64,000 bases of DNA from a bacterium (GCA_015075175.1 JABTUV010000012.1:1-64000); one strand, 5' to 3'; positions 51,501 through 59,992 are shown, counted from the stretch's first letter. Notes: generated from the sequence alone by a model not told the origin. Numbers and translations: made by a program.

Positions 51501-52264
51501 AGCTCTTGGCGGGCGAAATGTATCTGGTGCAGCGCGATTGGGGCGGAGTTCCGGCGTCGCTGGTAAAGCGCGGCGCGGCGGTGGAGGCCAGGAGCGAGTC
51601 GGGGCGCGATCTGGTCGCGCTCTTTCCGGCCTTGCGGGGGGAACTGCTGGCGTTGTCGGAAGACTGCGAGTTGTCCGGGCTACTCTATCTCTATCGGGGA
51701 TGGACGCGACAGCCGCGGGCCGTCGTGCGCGAGGTGGTCTTGGGCCGGCGCAGTCCGGAGGGCCTCGTTGCCCGCATCGACGTTCTGGATCGACGGGGCG
51801 ACGGCTCGGTCGAGGAGCGGCGGCGGGCCGTGGAGGCGCTCTTCTGGGAGCACCCGGGGATGATTCTGCGTCCCGCGCTGACGGACGTGCTGTCGGGCGG
51901 GGAGTGCGCGGTGCTGCTTGCTACCGGCGCAATGCACCTGGTAGTGCGCGCTCTCTCGGGAGACGGGGAGCCGGTGAGGCTGGCGGGCGAGGGCTGCCGA
52001 CTCCTGCGTTGCGGCCACTGGGAGCGGCGCGAATTGGGCGACGGCCTGTCCGAGCTGGCGCTATGGGACGGAGAGCGCCGCCGGTATGCGGGCGTGCACG
52101 GATTTGCGCCGGATCGGAATGCGCAGGTCGGTCCTTACCTGGGGTTTTCCGGCGCGGCGTGGGGTGAACTGGCGGATTGGCGGCTACCGGCGCTGGGCGA
52201 GCACTGGCGGGCCGTGGCGGGGGAGTATCGCATCGAGGAGGAGGACGAACATGCAGAAGCATGA
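51497..52264 (+). CDS. Unknown protein of the phage-like module
   Basis: The 255-aa protein has no recognised motif: MKLLAGEMYLVQRDWGGVPA, LYLYRGWTRQPRAVVREVV, GRRRYAGVHGFAPDRNA style mixed alpha/beta with several Trp. There is no signal peptide or membrane helix. It is coupled to the portal gene (4-nt overlap) and overlaps the coiled-coil gene by 14 nt, so it belongs to the same head operon. Its position between portal and scaffold-like genes suggests a head-morphogenesis role, but nothing in the sequence proves this. Confidence 0.6.
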   Translation: MKLLAGEMYLVQRDWGGVPASLVKRGAAVEARSESGRDLVALFPALRGELLALSEDCELSGLLYLYRGWTRQPRAVVREVVLGRRSPEGLVARIDVLDRRGDGSVEERRRAVEALFWEHPGMILRPALTDVLSGGECAVLLATGAMHLVVRALSGDGEPVRLAGEGCRLLRCGHWERRELGDGLSELALWDGERRRYAGVHGFAPDRNAQVGPYLGFSGAAWGELADWRLPALGEHWRAVAGEYRIEEEDEHAEA

Positions 52265-52712
52265 GCTGGAGCCGCCCAAGAGTCTGGCGGGGGCGGCCGC
52301 CGACGTGCTGTACAGCAACGGCGTGTTGGACCTGGAGGCGCTTTCGGACTGGCTGGAGGCGCGCGAGGCGGAGTTCGGCGCGCAGAGCGCGCGGTTGGAG
52401 GAACTGGAGCGCGAGGCGGAAGCCAGCGCGCCGCTGGTCGAGCAGGCGCGGGCGCAGATGTCGAGGCGCCGGGGCGAGGTGCAACGCGGCTGGCGGTACT
52501 GGCGGCGGCGGAGACGCCCCGCCGAACTGGCGCGGCTGCGGCGCGAGCTGTTGCGCGCCGAGAGCGCCGAGCAGCTGGAGGCGCTGGCCGACCGCGTCGA
52601 GCGGTTGATCGAGGACGCGCTGCCGACGCGTCCGACCGCCGAGGCCGTGGAGAGCGCGGGCCGCGACGTCTCGCGGCAGTTGGCGGCCTTTCGCATGGCC
52701 GGCGGGACCTGA
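52251..52712 (+). CDS. Coiled-coil protein, scaffold-like
   Basis: The 153-aa protein is almost entirely alpha-helical and charged: ALSDWLEAREAEFGAQSARL, EELEREAEASAPLVEQARAQ, ELLRAESAEQLEALADRVER. Its place just before the decoration and capsid genes and its helical, Arg/Glu-rich make-up fit a capsid scaffolding protein or a head-tail adaptor; this is inference. The ATG at 52251 with GGAGGACGAAC directly upstream is preferred over the longer frame that runs through the previous gene. Confidence 0.6.
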   Translation: MQKHELEPPKSLAGAAADVLYSNGVLDLEALSDWLEAREAEFGAQSARLEELEREAEASAPLVEQARAQMSRRRGEVQRGWRYWRRRRRPAELARLRRELLRAESAEQLEALADRVERLIEDALPTRPTAEAVESAGRDVSRQLAAFRMAGGT

Positions 52713-52729
52713 GCTCGCCGTGAAATTGT

Positions 52730-52832
52730 GGACTGCGGCAGCCGGCTGCCCGCGGTTGTGGACCGCGGCTGCTTGCTGCCGCGCGCGGGAGCAAGCAGTC
52801 GCATTTCATAGCGGCAGCAAGCTGCCGCAGTC
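52730..52832. repeat. GCGGCAGC hairpin array inside the phage-like module
   Basis: Four successive units: gactgcggcagccggctgcc, ggaccgcggctgcttgctgc, gggagcaagcagtcgcat, and a perfect GCGGCAGC-AA-GCTGCCGC (52811-52828). The last ends 19 bp before the next Shine-Dalgarno. Confidence 0.85.
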
Positions 52833-52862
52833 CAGAAGAAATCCTATGAGGAGGAACAATCA

Positions 52863-53267
52863 GTGACCAGAAACGTGGACAATCTGGGCATCGGCGCCTT
52901 GTACGGCAGTTTCAACGTGGAACTGTCGGAAGGCGAGCCGACCCTGACAACCAGCGACGTGGGCAAGGCGGTCGTCTTGTCCGACGACAACACCATCGGG
53001 ATCGGGAGCGACGGCGACCGGCTCCTCGGGCGGCTGGAGGCGATCGAGGACGAGTTGGCGACGGTGCAAGTGGCCGGCGTGGTGCGCCTGTCTCTGGCGG
53101 AGGGCAAGACGGCGCCGGACGTGGGCGACGGGGTGGTGGTGGACGGGGCGGGGGCGGCCTATCAGGCGCCTGCGCTGGGCGGCAACGATCCGGCGGGCGG
53201 CAACGTGGCGCGCGGCGTCACGCTGGCCGTCGATGCTACCGCGGGAACCGCGGACATTCTGCTGTAA
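52863..53267 (+). CDS. Putative capsid decoration protein
   Basis: The 134-aa Gly/Val/Asp-rich all-beta protein (LTTSDVGKAVVLSDDNTIGI, RLEAIEDELATVQVAGVVRL, DVGDGVVVDGAGAAY, VARGVTLAVDATAGTADILL) matches the short beta-barrel decoration or DUF2190-type proteins that sit directly before the major capsid gene in many tailed phages. It starts at GTG behind GAGGAGGAAC. It lies 15 bp upstream of the capsid gene. Identity rests mostly on size, composition and position. Confidence 0.65.
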   Translation: MTRNVDNLGIGALYGSFNVELSEGEPTLTTSDVGKAVVLSDDNTIGIGSDGDRLLGRLEAIEDELATVQVAGVVRLSLAEGKTAPDVGDGVVVDGAGAAYQAPALGGNDPAGGNVARGVTLAVDATAGTADILL

Positions 53268-53282
53268 GGAGGCAAGACACAG

Positions 53283-54347
53283 ATGAACCACCACGCTTAC
53301 GAACGGGGCGGGCTGCCGGCGGAGCTGGCGCGGGCGGCGGAGATCACGCTCTCTCCCGATCTTTACAGCCGGGCGCGCACGCGCGGGCTGTCTTTGTCCG
53401 GGCTGCTGGAGGAGCTGGACCCGAGCGGGCCGGGGGCGGCGCTGGACGCCTTCGAGCGCCAACTGGCGCTGGCCGGCATCCGCGTCGCCGGCCCCCAGGC
53501 CGACGCCATCGACCGCTTCTTTGCCAGCGCGGAGAACGCGGTGCTCTTCCCCGAGTACGTCTCGCGCGCGGTGCGCGCGGGCATGAGCGACTTCTCCAAG
53601 CTGGACAAGATCACGGCGACCCGCACCAAGATCGACGACGACACCTACCGCACTCTCTACATGGACGATTCCGTCTACGCGGAGGGCGAGCTCTCGCTGG
53701 CCCGTGTCTCGGAAGGCGCGGCCATGCCCAGGATCGAGATCAAGACCGCCGAGCATTCGATCACGCTGTCCAAGTACGGGCGCTACATCGAGACTACCTA
53801 CGAAGCCATCCGGCGCAAGAAGGCGCCCGTGGTCGAGGTGTTTCTGCGCAGCATCGGGATGCAGATCCAGAAGGACAAGTTCCGCGAGGCGCTGTCCGTG
53901 CTCATCTCGGGGGACGGCAACGACAACGCCGCGCCGGTCGATCCCGTGGAGACCGACGAGACGCTGACCTACCCCGACCTCATCCAGTTTTCGCTGGCGT
54001 TCGCGCCCTACGAGTTGTCGGTGCTCGTCGCGGACGCGACCACGGCGGCCTTGATCCTCAACCTGGACGAGTTCAAGCATCCCGAGGTGGCCCGCGGTTT
54101 GCAGACGCGGGGCGAGATGATCACGCCGCTGGGCGCGACGCTGATCGTGGACGACAGCGCTCCCGCCAACAAGATCGTGGGCCTGGACCGGCGCTTTGCG
54201 CTGGAGGAGGTCTACGAGACCGGCGTACTGATCGAGAGCGACCGGCTGATCCGCCAGCAGATCGAGGGCACGGCCATTTCAGAGGTCGCCGGCTTCGGCA
54301 AGCTGGTGACTTCGGCGTGCCGCGTGCTCAACCTGGACATCAGCTAG
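53283..54347 (+). CDS. Major capsid protein-like (HK97 fold)
   Basis: The 354-aa protein has an N-terminal helical segment that could be a delta-domain (residues 1-75). The HK97-type core follows: AVLFPEYVSRAVRAGMSDFS, the E-loop region TKIDDDTYRTLYMDDSVYAE, SITLSKYGRYIETTYEAIRR, the spine helix VEVFLRSIGMQIQKDKFREA, the A-domain stretch YELSVLVADATTAALILNLD, and the end GFGKLVTSACRVLNLDIS. It forms icosahedral heads. Encapsulin is an alternative because it shares the fold, but the portal and tail genes favour a phage-type capsid. AAGGAGG precedes the ATG. Confidence 0.82.
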   Translation: MNHHAYERGGLPAELARAAEITLSPDLYSRARTRGLSLSGLLEELDPSGPGAALDAFERQLALAGIRVAGPQADAIDRFFASAENAVLFPEYVSRAVRAGMSDFSKLDKITATRTKIDDDTYRTLYMDDSVYAEGELSLARVSEGAAMPRIEIKTAEHSITLSKYGRYIETTYEAIRRKKAPVVEVFLRSIGMQIQKDKFREALSVLISGDGNDNAAPVDPVETDETLTYPDLIQFSLAFAPYELSVLVADATTAALILNLDEFKHPEVARGLQTRGEMITPLGATLIVDDSAPANKIVGLDRRFALEEVYETGVLIESDRLIRQQIEGTAISEVAGFGKLVTSACRVLNLDIS

Positions 54348-54399
54348 TCTGCCCGGGGGCGGGAGCGATGCGCTCCCGCCCCCGTTCTTTCCACCCGCA

Positions 54400-54672
54400 C
54401 GGCGCGCAGCACCCCTCGATACGGCCTCTGGCCTACTCGGGGCCGGGCGCTGCGCAAGTACGGATTTGCGGGACAGTCGCTCATGGAGCTTCGCCTCACC
54501 CGTAGAGGATATAAACCGAGGCGGCTCCGAGGGCTGCCTGGGCGCATCGAGACCGTCCTCTCGATATCCCTCGATACGGCCTTTGGTCTACTCGGGACAA
54601 GGCGCGGCCCGAAGTTACAGCTTGCGCTTCAAGCAGGCCATCCGTCGGGCCGCTACTCGAGGACTCGGTTTT
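54400..54672. repeat. Composite repeat inside the phage-like module
   Basis: Carries cctcgatacggcct, ggcctactcggggc, cgctgcgcaagtacgg and gggacagtcgctcatggagc, then cctcgatacggcctttggtc and tactcgaggactcgg. The central ~80 bp match, inverted and diverged, the 10200-10280 spacer. No gene lies between 54348 and 54727. Confidence 0.75.
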
Positions 54673-54727
54673 GTTTTTGCTCAGGGCATTTCAGGAATGC
54701 ACTATTCTCGGAGCAGGAGTGATCTCG

Positions 54728-55132
54728 ATGGCCTTCACGGACCTTGCCACGGTGCGATTGCACACCGGATTGTTGGACGAGGAGCGCGTGCCCGACGAGT
54801 TGATCGAGCAGCGGCTGGCCGACGCGCACGCGGACATTTTGCGCGACCTTGCGCCCGCCTACGCCGAGAGCACGGACGCGGTCCTGGCGACCGCCGAGAC
54901 GGAGCTGGCGGCGGCGTATCTCCTGCGCAGCCTGGCGCTGGGGGCGGCCTTTGCGGACAAGGACCTGCGGAGCGGGGACCTGACGCTGCGGCAGCGCGGG
55001 CGCAGCGGGGTGCTGTTGGCGCAGGCCGAGGCGGAGGAGCGGCGCGCCTGGGGGCGGCTCCTGCCGTACTTGACGAAGTCCGCCCATCCGCATCGCTTTA
55101 CGCCCGTCGAGCCGGACGGAGAGGGGGCCTGA
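54728..55132 (+). CDS. Head-tail connector-like (gp36/DUF1320 type)
   Basis: The 134-aa helical protein opens MAFTDLATVRLHTGLLDEER, then VPDELIEQRLADAHADILRD, ETELAAAYLLRSLALGAAF and KDLRSGDLTLRQRGRS. This is the pattern of small 'VRLRL...' head-completion proteins (Mu gp36/DUF1320-like) that plug the portal. GGAG precedes the ATG at 54728. It sits after the capsid gene and directly before the tail gene, the usual order. Confidence 0.72.
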   Translation: MAFTDLATVRLHTGLLDEERVPDELIEQRLADAHADILRDLAPAYAESTDAVLATAETELAAAYLLRSLALGAAFADKDLRSGDLTLRQRGRSGVLLAQAEAEERRAWGRLLPYLTKSAHPHRFTPVEPDGEGA

Positions 55133-55133
55133 C

Positions 55134-55820
55134 GTGGTTACGTTGGGCGATTACGCCTTTGCCCACGACACGACTCGAGTCCTCTCGGACCTGCGCTTCG
55201 TCGAGGACCGTCTGCGGAGACAGGTCGAGATCGTCGGCCTCCTGTCGGGCTTCTCCACGCGGGCGGCGTTCGAGAGCGAACTGGCGGCGCTGGACGCGGC
55301 CGTGGAGGCGTTCTCCAACGGATCGGCGGCGCTTTCGCTGACGGCGGGGCGCGCCCTGTCCGGCAGCGTGCTGCGCTATCGCAAGACCCTCGACGAACTG
55401 CAGCGTTCCGTCGCCTTCCGGCTGATTCTCCTGTCCGAGGATCGCTTCGAACGCAGTGTGGCGCTCCACGAGGAACCGCTCACCATCACCGCGTCGGGCG
55501 ACTATCTCGTGTTGGAGAACGCGGGCACGGCCGACAGCCTGCCGACGCTCACGCTGACGGCCGACGGGTCGCTGGTTGACCCGAGTTTATCCGACGGGAC
55601 GCGCGCGCTGACGTACCACGGGACGCTTTCGGCGGGCGACGTGCTGGTTGTGGACTGCGACGCGCATACCGCCACGGTCAACGGCGAGAACGCGCTGTCC
55701 GGCGTATCCGGCGACTGGCCGCGCCTGTCGCCGGGCGAAACCACGCTTACTTACAGCGATGATGCCGCCGGCTCGCACGACGCCACGCTGGTCGTGGCGT
55801 ACCGCGATTTCTGGGCCTGA
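55134..55820 (+). CDS. Distal tail (Dit)-like protein
   Basis: The 228-aa protein has a helical N-terminal third and a beta-rich remainder. The C-terminal 110 residues (LTITASGDYLVLENAGTADS, LTYHGTLSAGDVLVVDCDAH, ATVNGENALSGVSGDWPRLS, PGETTLTYSDDAAGSHDATL) match the galectin-like C-terminal domain of siphophage distal tail proteins, which connect the tail tube to the baseplate. It starts with GTG one base after the connector stop. No tail tube or tape-measure gene lies between them. Confidence 0.7.
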   Translation: MVTLGDYAFAHDTTRVLSDLRFVEDRLRRQVEIVGLLSGFSTRAAFESELAALDAAVEAFSNGSAALSLTAGRALSGSVLRYRKTLDELQRSVAFRLILLSEDRFERSVALHEEPLTITASGDYLVLENAGTADSLPTLTLTADGSLVDPSLSDGTRALTYHGTLSAGDVLVVDCDAHTATVNGENALSGVSGDWPRLSPGETTLTYSDDAAGSHDATLVVAYRDFWA

Positions 55821-55842
55821 GAGTGAGAGAAAGGACGAGTCG

Positions 55843-56868
55843 ATGAGCAAGCAACTGCAACGGACGACCGAGCCGGCGGCGGCCTCGCCCGAAACGATGG
55901 CCGACCTCCTGGCCGAGATCAACGCACTCTCTCCCACCCCGCTGGGAGAGGACGACGTATACGTGCGCAGCATGATCCTGTGTACCGACCGCGTGTGCGA
56001 GAGCGACTGGTGCAGGTTTTCACCGACCGCGCTGGCGGAGATCGCCGAAAAGATCGCGGGCGTGTCGGTGCTGGCCGGGCACGACCGGCGCAGCCTGCCG
56101 GTCGGACGCTTTTTCCGCGGGCGCGTGGTCGAGTTGCCGGAGGAGAATCCGGCCACGGGCCGGCCGGTGGTCGCCGTGCGCGCCTGGTTCTACTGGCTGG
56201 CGGCGACCAGCGGGGCCGAGGACCTCCTGCGCAACATCGACGGCGGCATCTACCGCGCGGTGTCGGTCTCCTGGCGCTATGAAAAAGACCATTGCAGCGT
56301 GTGCGGGGCGGCGACCGGCTGCGGGCACACGCCGGGTCGCACATACGGCGGCCAGCTCTGCCATCGCGTGATCGACCACGTGGACGAGGTACTTGAAGGC
56401 TCGCTGGTGTACAAGGGGGCCGACAGCGCGGCGCAAGTGGGGCGGCAACGCGACGCGCATTCCAGCCGGCGGGTGGGCGGCGGATTCTCGTGGGATCGCG
56501 CCTGGATCGCGTTCATGGCGCGCGCGCTGGCCGATCTGCCGCTCGAGAGCTGCACGTTCCGCGCGGCGGGGGTGCTGGCGCGCGAGACGGAAGCGATTCT
56601 CCACAACCTGGGCTGGAGGTTCTTGGCGCGGACGTGTCCGGCGTCGCCGCGGTTGGTGTGGTACACGGCGGCGGAAGGCGAGACGGTGGATTTCGCGCGC
56701 TTGGCGGCGGAGCTGGCCGGGCCGGGGCGGTTGATCGTCGCCGGACCGGGCGGGCGCGCTCCCCTCGCGGCCCTGCCGCGCGGCCTGCGGCTCTCGCGCC
56801 TCCTGGCTTTGCCCTTCTGGAACCGCCCCTGGTGGGTACTCGAACTGGAGAAGGAGGCGGTGGCATGA
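55843..56868 (+). CDS. Prohead protease-like protein with extra C-terminal domain
   Basis: The 341-aa protein has an N-terminal half (residues ~35-215) like caudoviral prohead proteases: VSVLAGHDRRSLPVGRFF carries the expected His, and GIYRAVSVSWRYE the expected Ser. A Cys/His cluster follows, CSVCGAATGCGHTPG, and then VDEVLEGSLVYKGAD. The last ~125 residues (FRAAGVLARETEAILHNLGW, RLIVAGPGGRAPLAALPRGL) are not part of that family and I cannot identify them. Such proteases mature the capsid. Its place after the Dit gene, far from portal and capsid, is unusual. It overlaps the next gene by 4 nt. Confidence 0.65.
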   Translation: MSKQLQRTTEPAAASPETMADLLAEINALSPTPLGEDDVYVRSMILCTDRVCESDWCRFSPTALAEIAEKIAGVSVLAGHDRRSLPVGRFFRGRVVELPEENPATGRPVVAVRAWFYWLAATSGAEDLLRNIDGGIYRAVSVSWRYEKDHCSVCGAATGCGHTPGRTYGGQLCHRVIDHVDEVLEGSLVYKGADSAAQVGRQRDAHSSRRVGGGFSWDRAWIAFMARALADLPLESCTFRAAGVLARETEAILHNLGWRFLARTCPASPRLVWYTAAEGETVDFARLAAELAGPGRLIVAGPGGRAPLAALPRGLRLSRLLALPFWNRPWWVLELEKEAVA

Positions 56869-57662
56869 GCGGCTTCGGACGTTACAGCCCGACGCGCGCG
56901 GAGCATGGCTCCAGCCTGTGGAGCTACGGCGAGGTTCCCGTGGCCAGCGCCAAGCTGAACACCTGGAACGGCAACGTGGCCGCGGCGCTGGACTTTCTCC
57001 ACCACAGCCTGGCCCGGCTGGTAGGCGCGGCGGAAGCGGACTTCGTGCTTTCGCTGGGGACGGGCGCGGAACTGAAAGTGGTCGCGCAGGCGGTTCCCAA
57101 TATGACGGTGAAAGTGCGCGCGGGCAGCGCGTTCGTGGACGGCTTTGTATGCGGCCTCTCCGCCGACGTGACGCTGCCGCTTTCGGGCACGCTGGCCGCG
57201 CCGGTGGAATATCCGCGCATCGACCTGGTCTATCTGGACGCCTACGGCGAGCCGCACATTCTCGCGGGGCCGGAGTCGGGCGCGCCGGTCGTGCCGGACA
57301 CTCCCGCCGGAACGTTGAAGCTGGCCGAGGTCTACCATCGCGTGGGCGAAACCAGCATAGAGGACAGCGACGACGCGGAGAACGGCTACCTGACGGACTT
57401 CCGGCCGATTCGCATTCTGGGACGGGCGCACGAGCATCCGCGGGGATCGGACCGCGCGCCGGCGGAAAGCCCTGACGGCGCCCGCGTCACCTTCAGCACC
57501 CCGCAGAAGTTCCGCGCCGGCACGCTGCGCGTGTGGTTGAACGGCGTCGAGCAGGACCCCGCACTCGTGGTGGAAGACGCGGGGCAAGAGAGCTACACGT
57601 TCACGACCGCGCCCTTCTCCGGCGACCGCCTCAGCCACGACTATGAGAAGGAGGGCGCGTAG
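56865..57662 (+). CDS. Tail fibre/baseplate-like protein
   Basis: The 265-aa beta-rich protein has VPVASAKLNTWNGNVAAALD, then the tail-fibre pattern YPRIDLVYLDAYGEPHILAG, PVVPDTPAGTLKLAEVYHRV and GYLTDFRPIRILG. Its last part (GTLRVWLNGVEQDPALVVED, TFTTAPFSGDRLSHDYE) is a small beta domain common at the end of such fibres. It probably attaches to the baseplate and binds a surface ligand. It is translationally coupled to the protease-like gene and touches the following gene. It is shorter than most receptor-binding proteins. Confidence 0.65.
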   Translation: MSGFGRYSPTRAEHGSSLWSYGEVPVASAKLNTWNGNVAAALDFLHHSLARLVGAAEADFVLSLGTGAELKVVAQAVPNMTVKVRAGSAFVDGFVCGLSADVTLPLSGTLAAPVEYPRIDLVYLDAYGEPHILAGPESGAPVVPDTPAGTLKLAEVYHRVGETSIEDSDDAENGYLTDFRPIRILGRAHEHPRGSDRAPAESPDGARVTFSTPQKFRAGTLRVWLNGVEQDPALVVEDAGQESYTFTTAPFSGDRLSHDYEKEGA

Positions 57663-58037
57663 GTGGCGCCGGAAGTGAACCAGGTGGACCTGGTGTGGAT
57701 GTTCTCCAATCTGGTGGGCGTGGCGGCGTGCTACTACCTATTGGCGTTTTACATTCCGCGGCGGGACGAGTCGATGCGCGAGGCGTGGACGGCGCGCGAG
57801 CGGTGGTTGTCGCAGATTTACAGCGACGAGAAGGCGACCTACGAGCGGCTGGTCGACCGGCTGGCGGAGGAGTTCCGCAGTACCGCGCGCAGCGTGGACG
57901 TGCTGTCGGGGCTGATGTACCAGTGGCTGCATCAGCGGCCCGGGCAGCGGCTGTCGCGGCAGGAGATCGAGCGGGCCATCGACGACCTGAAGAAGGGCGG
58001 GGCGACGGCCATGCAGGTGGGGCTGGGGCAATCGTAG
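57663..58037 (+). CDS. Single-pass membrane protein with coiled coil
   Basis: The 124-aa protein starts at the GTG directly after the fibre stop. One N-terminal membrane helix (LVWMFSNLVGVAACYYLLAF) is followed by a charged coiled coil (EAWTARERWLSQIYSDEKAT, YERLVDRLAEEFRSTARS). It resembles small accessory membrane proteins of phage lysis or tail-anchoring regions, but with one helix it is not a classic holin. Function unknown. It could fix the particle or its genes' products to the host membrane. Confidence 0.6.
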   Translation: MAPEVNQVDLVWMFSNLVGVAACYYLLAFYIPRRDESMREAWTARERWLSQIYSDEKATYERLVDRLAEEFRSTARSVDVLSGLMYQWLHQRPGQRLSRQEIERAIDDLKKGGATAMQVGLGQS

Positions 58038-58185
58038 AGTCGTGATTGGCGGGACTGGCGCGTTGACGGCCGCCCTTCGACGCGGATGGCCTGAAGCGAA
58101 GGTGGAAGACCGGGTGAATGCGGGTTCTGCACGCGCTTAAGGCCATCCTGCTCAGGTTTGTCGGGATGGGTTATCGGCCTTGGCT

Positions 58186-58290
58186 CCCCCCTTAACAAGG
58201 GGGGTTGGGGGGGGACAGTGGGCGGCGAGCGGCGGCAGGCGAAGCGTGTGGGCAAGATGCCCACACGCAAGCCGGCGGGACGCCGGCGTT
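58186..58290. repeat. C/G palindrome plus two three-base-loop hairpins
   Basis: A CCCCC/GGGGG palindrome (58186-58214), then GCGTGTGGGCA-AGA-TGCCCACACGC (58244-58268, 11-bp stem), then GCCGGCG-GGA-CGCCGGC (58271-58287), ending right at the Shine-Dalgarno of the last tail gene. 58038-58185 also holds 'cttcgacgcgg'-like repeat text and no gene. Confidence 0.85.
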
Positions 58291-58303
58291 ACGAGGAGTA
58301 CTC

Positions 58304-59401
58304 ATGCATCCCATCGCGCGCATCTACGACGCGGACGGCCGGTTGACCGCGGAGATCGCTCCGCCGCGCTCCGTGCACGCCGTCTCGCGGCTGGGGGCGC
58401 TTTCCGCCGAGTGCCGGCTGGAATTGTTGCCCGAGGACGCCCGCATCCCCGTCTCGCACCACGACCACCTGGTCGTCTCGCTGGCGGGAGAGACCCTCTT
58501 TGACGGTCCCGTCGTCGAGCTGCGCACCGACAGCCTGGGCCGGCTCTTGTCGCTGCGTGGCGCGCTCGTGCCCGAGCGGGACTGGAACGAACGCGTGACC
58601 GGCCGCTACCAGGAGAACAACGTCGGCGCCATCCTGGCCGGCGTGATCGAGGGCCTGAGCTTTTCCCCCGTGCGCTACACGCCCACGCATGAATTCGATG
58701 CGCCCATCGACGCACTCACCTTCGACCAGTATCCGCTCTTTTACGCCATCGATCTCCTGGCCAAGCTGGCGGGCAACGCGCTCTGGGACCTCGACTGGGA
58801 GGGGGCGTTGCGCTTTCGGCCCTCCAGCGTCGCTCCGGACCACGTGGTCTACTTCGATCCGCGCCATCACGCGCTGAAGGTGTGGCAAAGCGACGAGCCC
58901 ATCCGCAATTCGTTCACCGCGCGCGGCGGCATCGTCGCGGACAACGAGTTCGTGCGCTCGTTTGACGACCCCGAATCGATCGCGCGCTACGGGCTTCTGC
59001 CCATGACGCTCTTCGTGCGTCCCGTCAACACTCCATCCGTCTACGAGCGGTTGCGGGAGGCGATTGTGTCCGAGGCGACGCGGCCCCGGCTGAACAAATA
59101 TCTGGACGTGCGCAGCGGGGGTTGGACGGTGCGGGCGGGCGACTTGATCGAGCTGCGCGGCTCGCCCCTGCCCGCGCCCGGACAGGACCAGGTGTTTCGC
59201 GTCAAGGCGCGCGAAATCGCCTGGAGCCCGGAGAAAGCCCGCGCGCGCCTGTGGTTCGCGGAGGGCCGCGAGAACGCGGCTTCCTACCTGCGCTATCTCG
59301 ACCACGAGCACACCGGCCTGGACCCGGACTGGGTGCGGCGGCGGGTGGGCCCCTTCCAACTGGACTTCTCGGCGGTGGACAGCTCGGCCCAGCTGGCGTA
59401 G
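58304..59401 (+). CDS. Minor tail/baseplate hub-like protein (Tal/gp27 type)
   Basis: The 365-aa protein starts at the ATG behind GAGGAG. The N-terminus MHPIARIYDADGRLTAEIAP and the pattern of beta segments with LFDGPVVELRTDSLGRLLSL, SVYERLREAIVSEATRPRLN and GDLIELRGSPLPAPGQDQVF are those of tail hub proteins that cap the tail and carry the fibres. No peptidoglycan hydrolase domain is present. It is the last recognisable member of the phage-like module; the next gene region is chromosomal (aroQ). Confidence 0.7.
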   Translation: MHPIARIYDADGRLTAEIAPPRSVHAVSRLGALSAECRLELLPEDARIPVSHHDHLVVSLAGETLFDGPVVELRTDSLGRLLSLRGALVPERDWNERVTGRYQENNVGAILAGVIEGLSFSPVRYTPTHEFDAPIDALTFDQYPLFYAIDLLAKLAGNALWDLDWEGALRFRPSSVAPDHVVYFDPRHHALKVWQSDEPIRNSFTARGGIVADNEFVRSFDDPESIARYGLLPMTLFVRPVNTPSVYERLREAIVSEATRPRLNKYLDVRSGGWTVRAGDLIELRGSPLPAPGQDQVFRVKAREIAWSPEKARARLWFAEGRENAASYLRYLDHEHTGLDPDWVRRRVGPFQLDFSAVDSSAQLA

Positions 59402-59408
59402 GCACGCA

Positions 59409-59490
59409 CACGCTCCCCCTCACCCGTTCGTCCGCCACGGCGGACGAACGACCCTCCCGAGGTGAAGTCGCGCCCCTGGGAGAGGGAACC
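59409..59490. repeat. ccctcaccc / ctgggagaggg repeat
   Basis: ctccccctcacccgttcgtc, with a cgtccgccacggcggacg palindrome and cccctgggagaggg, marks the right edge of the phage-like module. It is the same family as 41595-41815. Confidence 0.8.
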
Positions 59491-59562
59491 GCGACCCGCC
59501 GGTAGAATTCCTGCCGCCGGCCCGCTACCATGTCCGCATCACGCTGGACCGGGAGCAACCCT

Positions 59563-59992
59563 GTGAAAATCTCGTCATTCATGGTCCCAACCTGACCTTC
59601 TGGGACGCCGCGAGCCGGAAGTGTACGGGCGCGTCACGCTGGCGGAGTTGAACCGGCGCCTGGAGAGCCTGGCCAAGGAGCCTGGCGCGACCGTCGAGTG
59701 CCTGCAGATCGCCGGCGAAGGCGATGGTGAAAGCCATCAGCGGCGCTGACGCTGCGACGGCATCCTGATCAATCCTGCCGCCTATACCCACACCTCCATC
59801 GCGGTGCGCGACGCCCTCGCCGCGGTGGGACTGCCCACGGTGGAAGTGCACCTCTCCAATATCGCCGCGCGCGAGGAGTTCCGCCACAAGTCCTACGTGG
59901 CGCCGGTAGCCGGGTCGATTCCGGCCTGGCGCGGACAGCTACTATCTAGCCTGCGCGCGCTGGTCTCGATCCTGGCGCTGCGCAAGAACTGA
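59563..59992 (+). pseudogene. aroQ: Type II 3-dehydroquinate dehydratase, frameshifted
   Basis: Read across frames, the region gives [57 protein letters not shown] and [20 protein letters not shown] (catalytic Tyr and the NPAAYTHTS and VHLSN motifs). These are the hallmarks of AroQ, which dehydrates 3-dehydroquinate in the shikimate pathway. At least three single-base losses break the frame: near 59570 in the 'atctcgtc' run, near 59590, and at 59730-59760. The probable start is the GTG at 59563. The dropouts at short homopolymers look like consensus errors; a real mutant would be an aromatic auxotroph unless another aroQ/aroD exists. Confidence 0.75.

Noticed and set aside
53283-54347. Encapsulin nanocompartment instead of a phage capsid
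   Set aside because: Portal, connector and tail genes flank it, and no cargo-enzyme gene with a targeting tail is adjacent.
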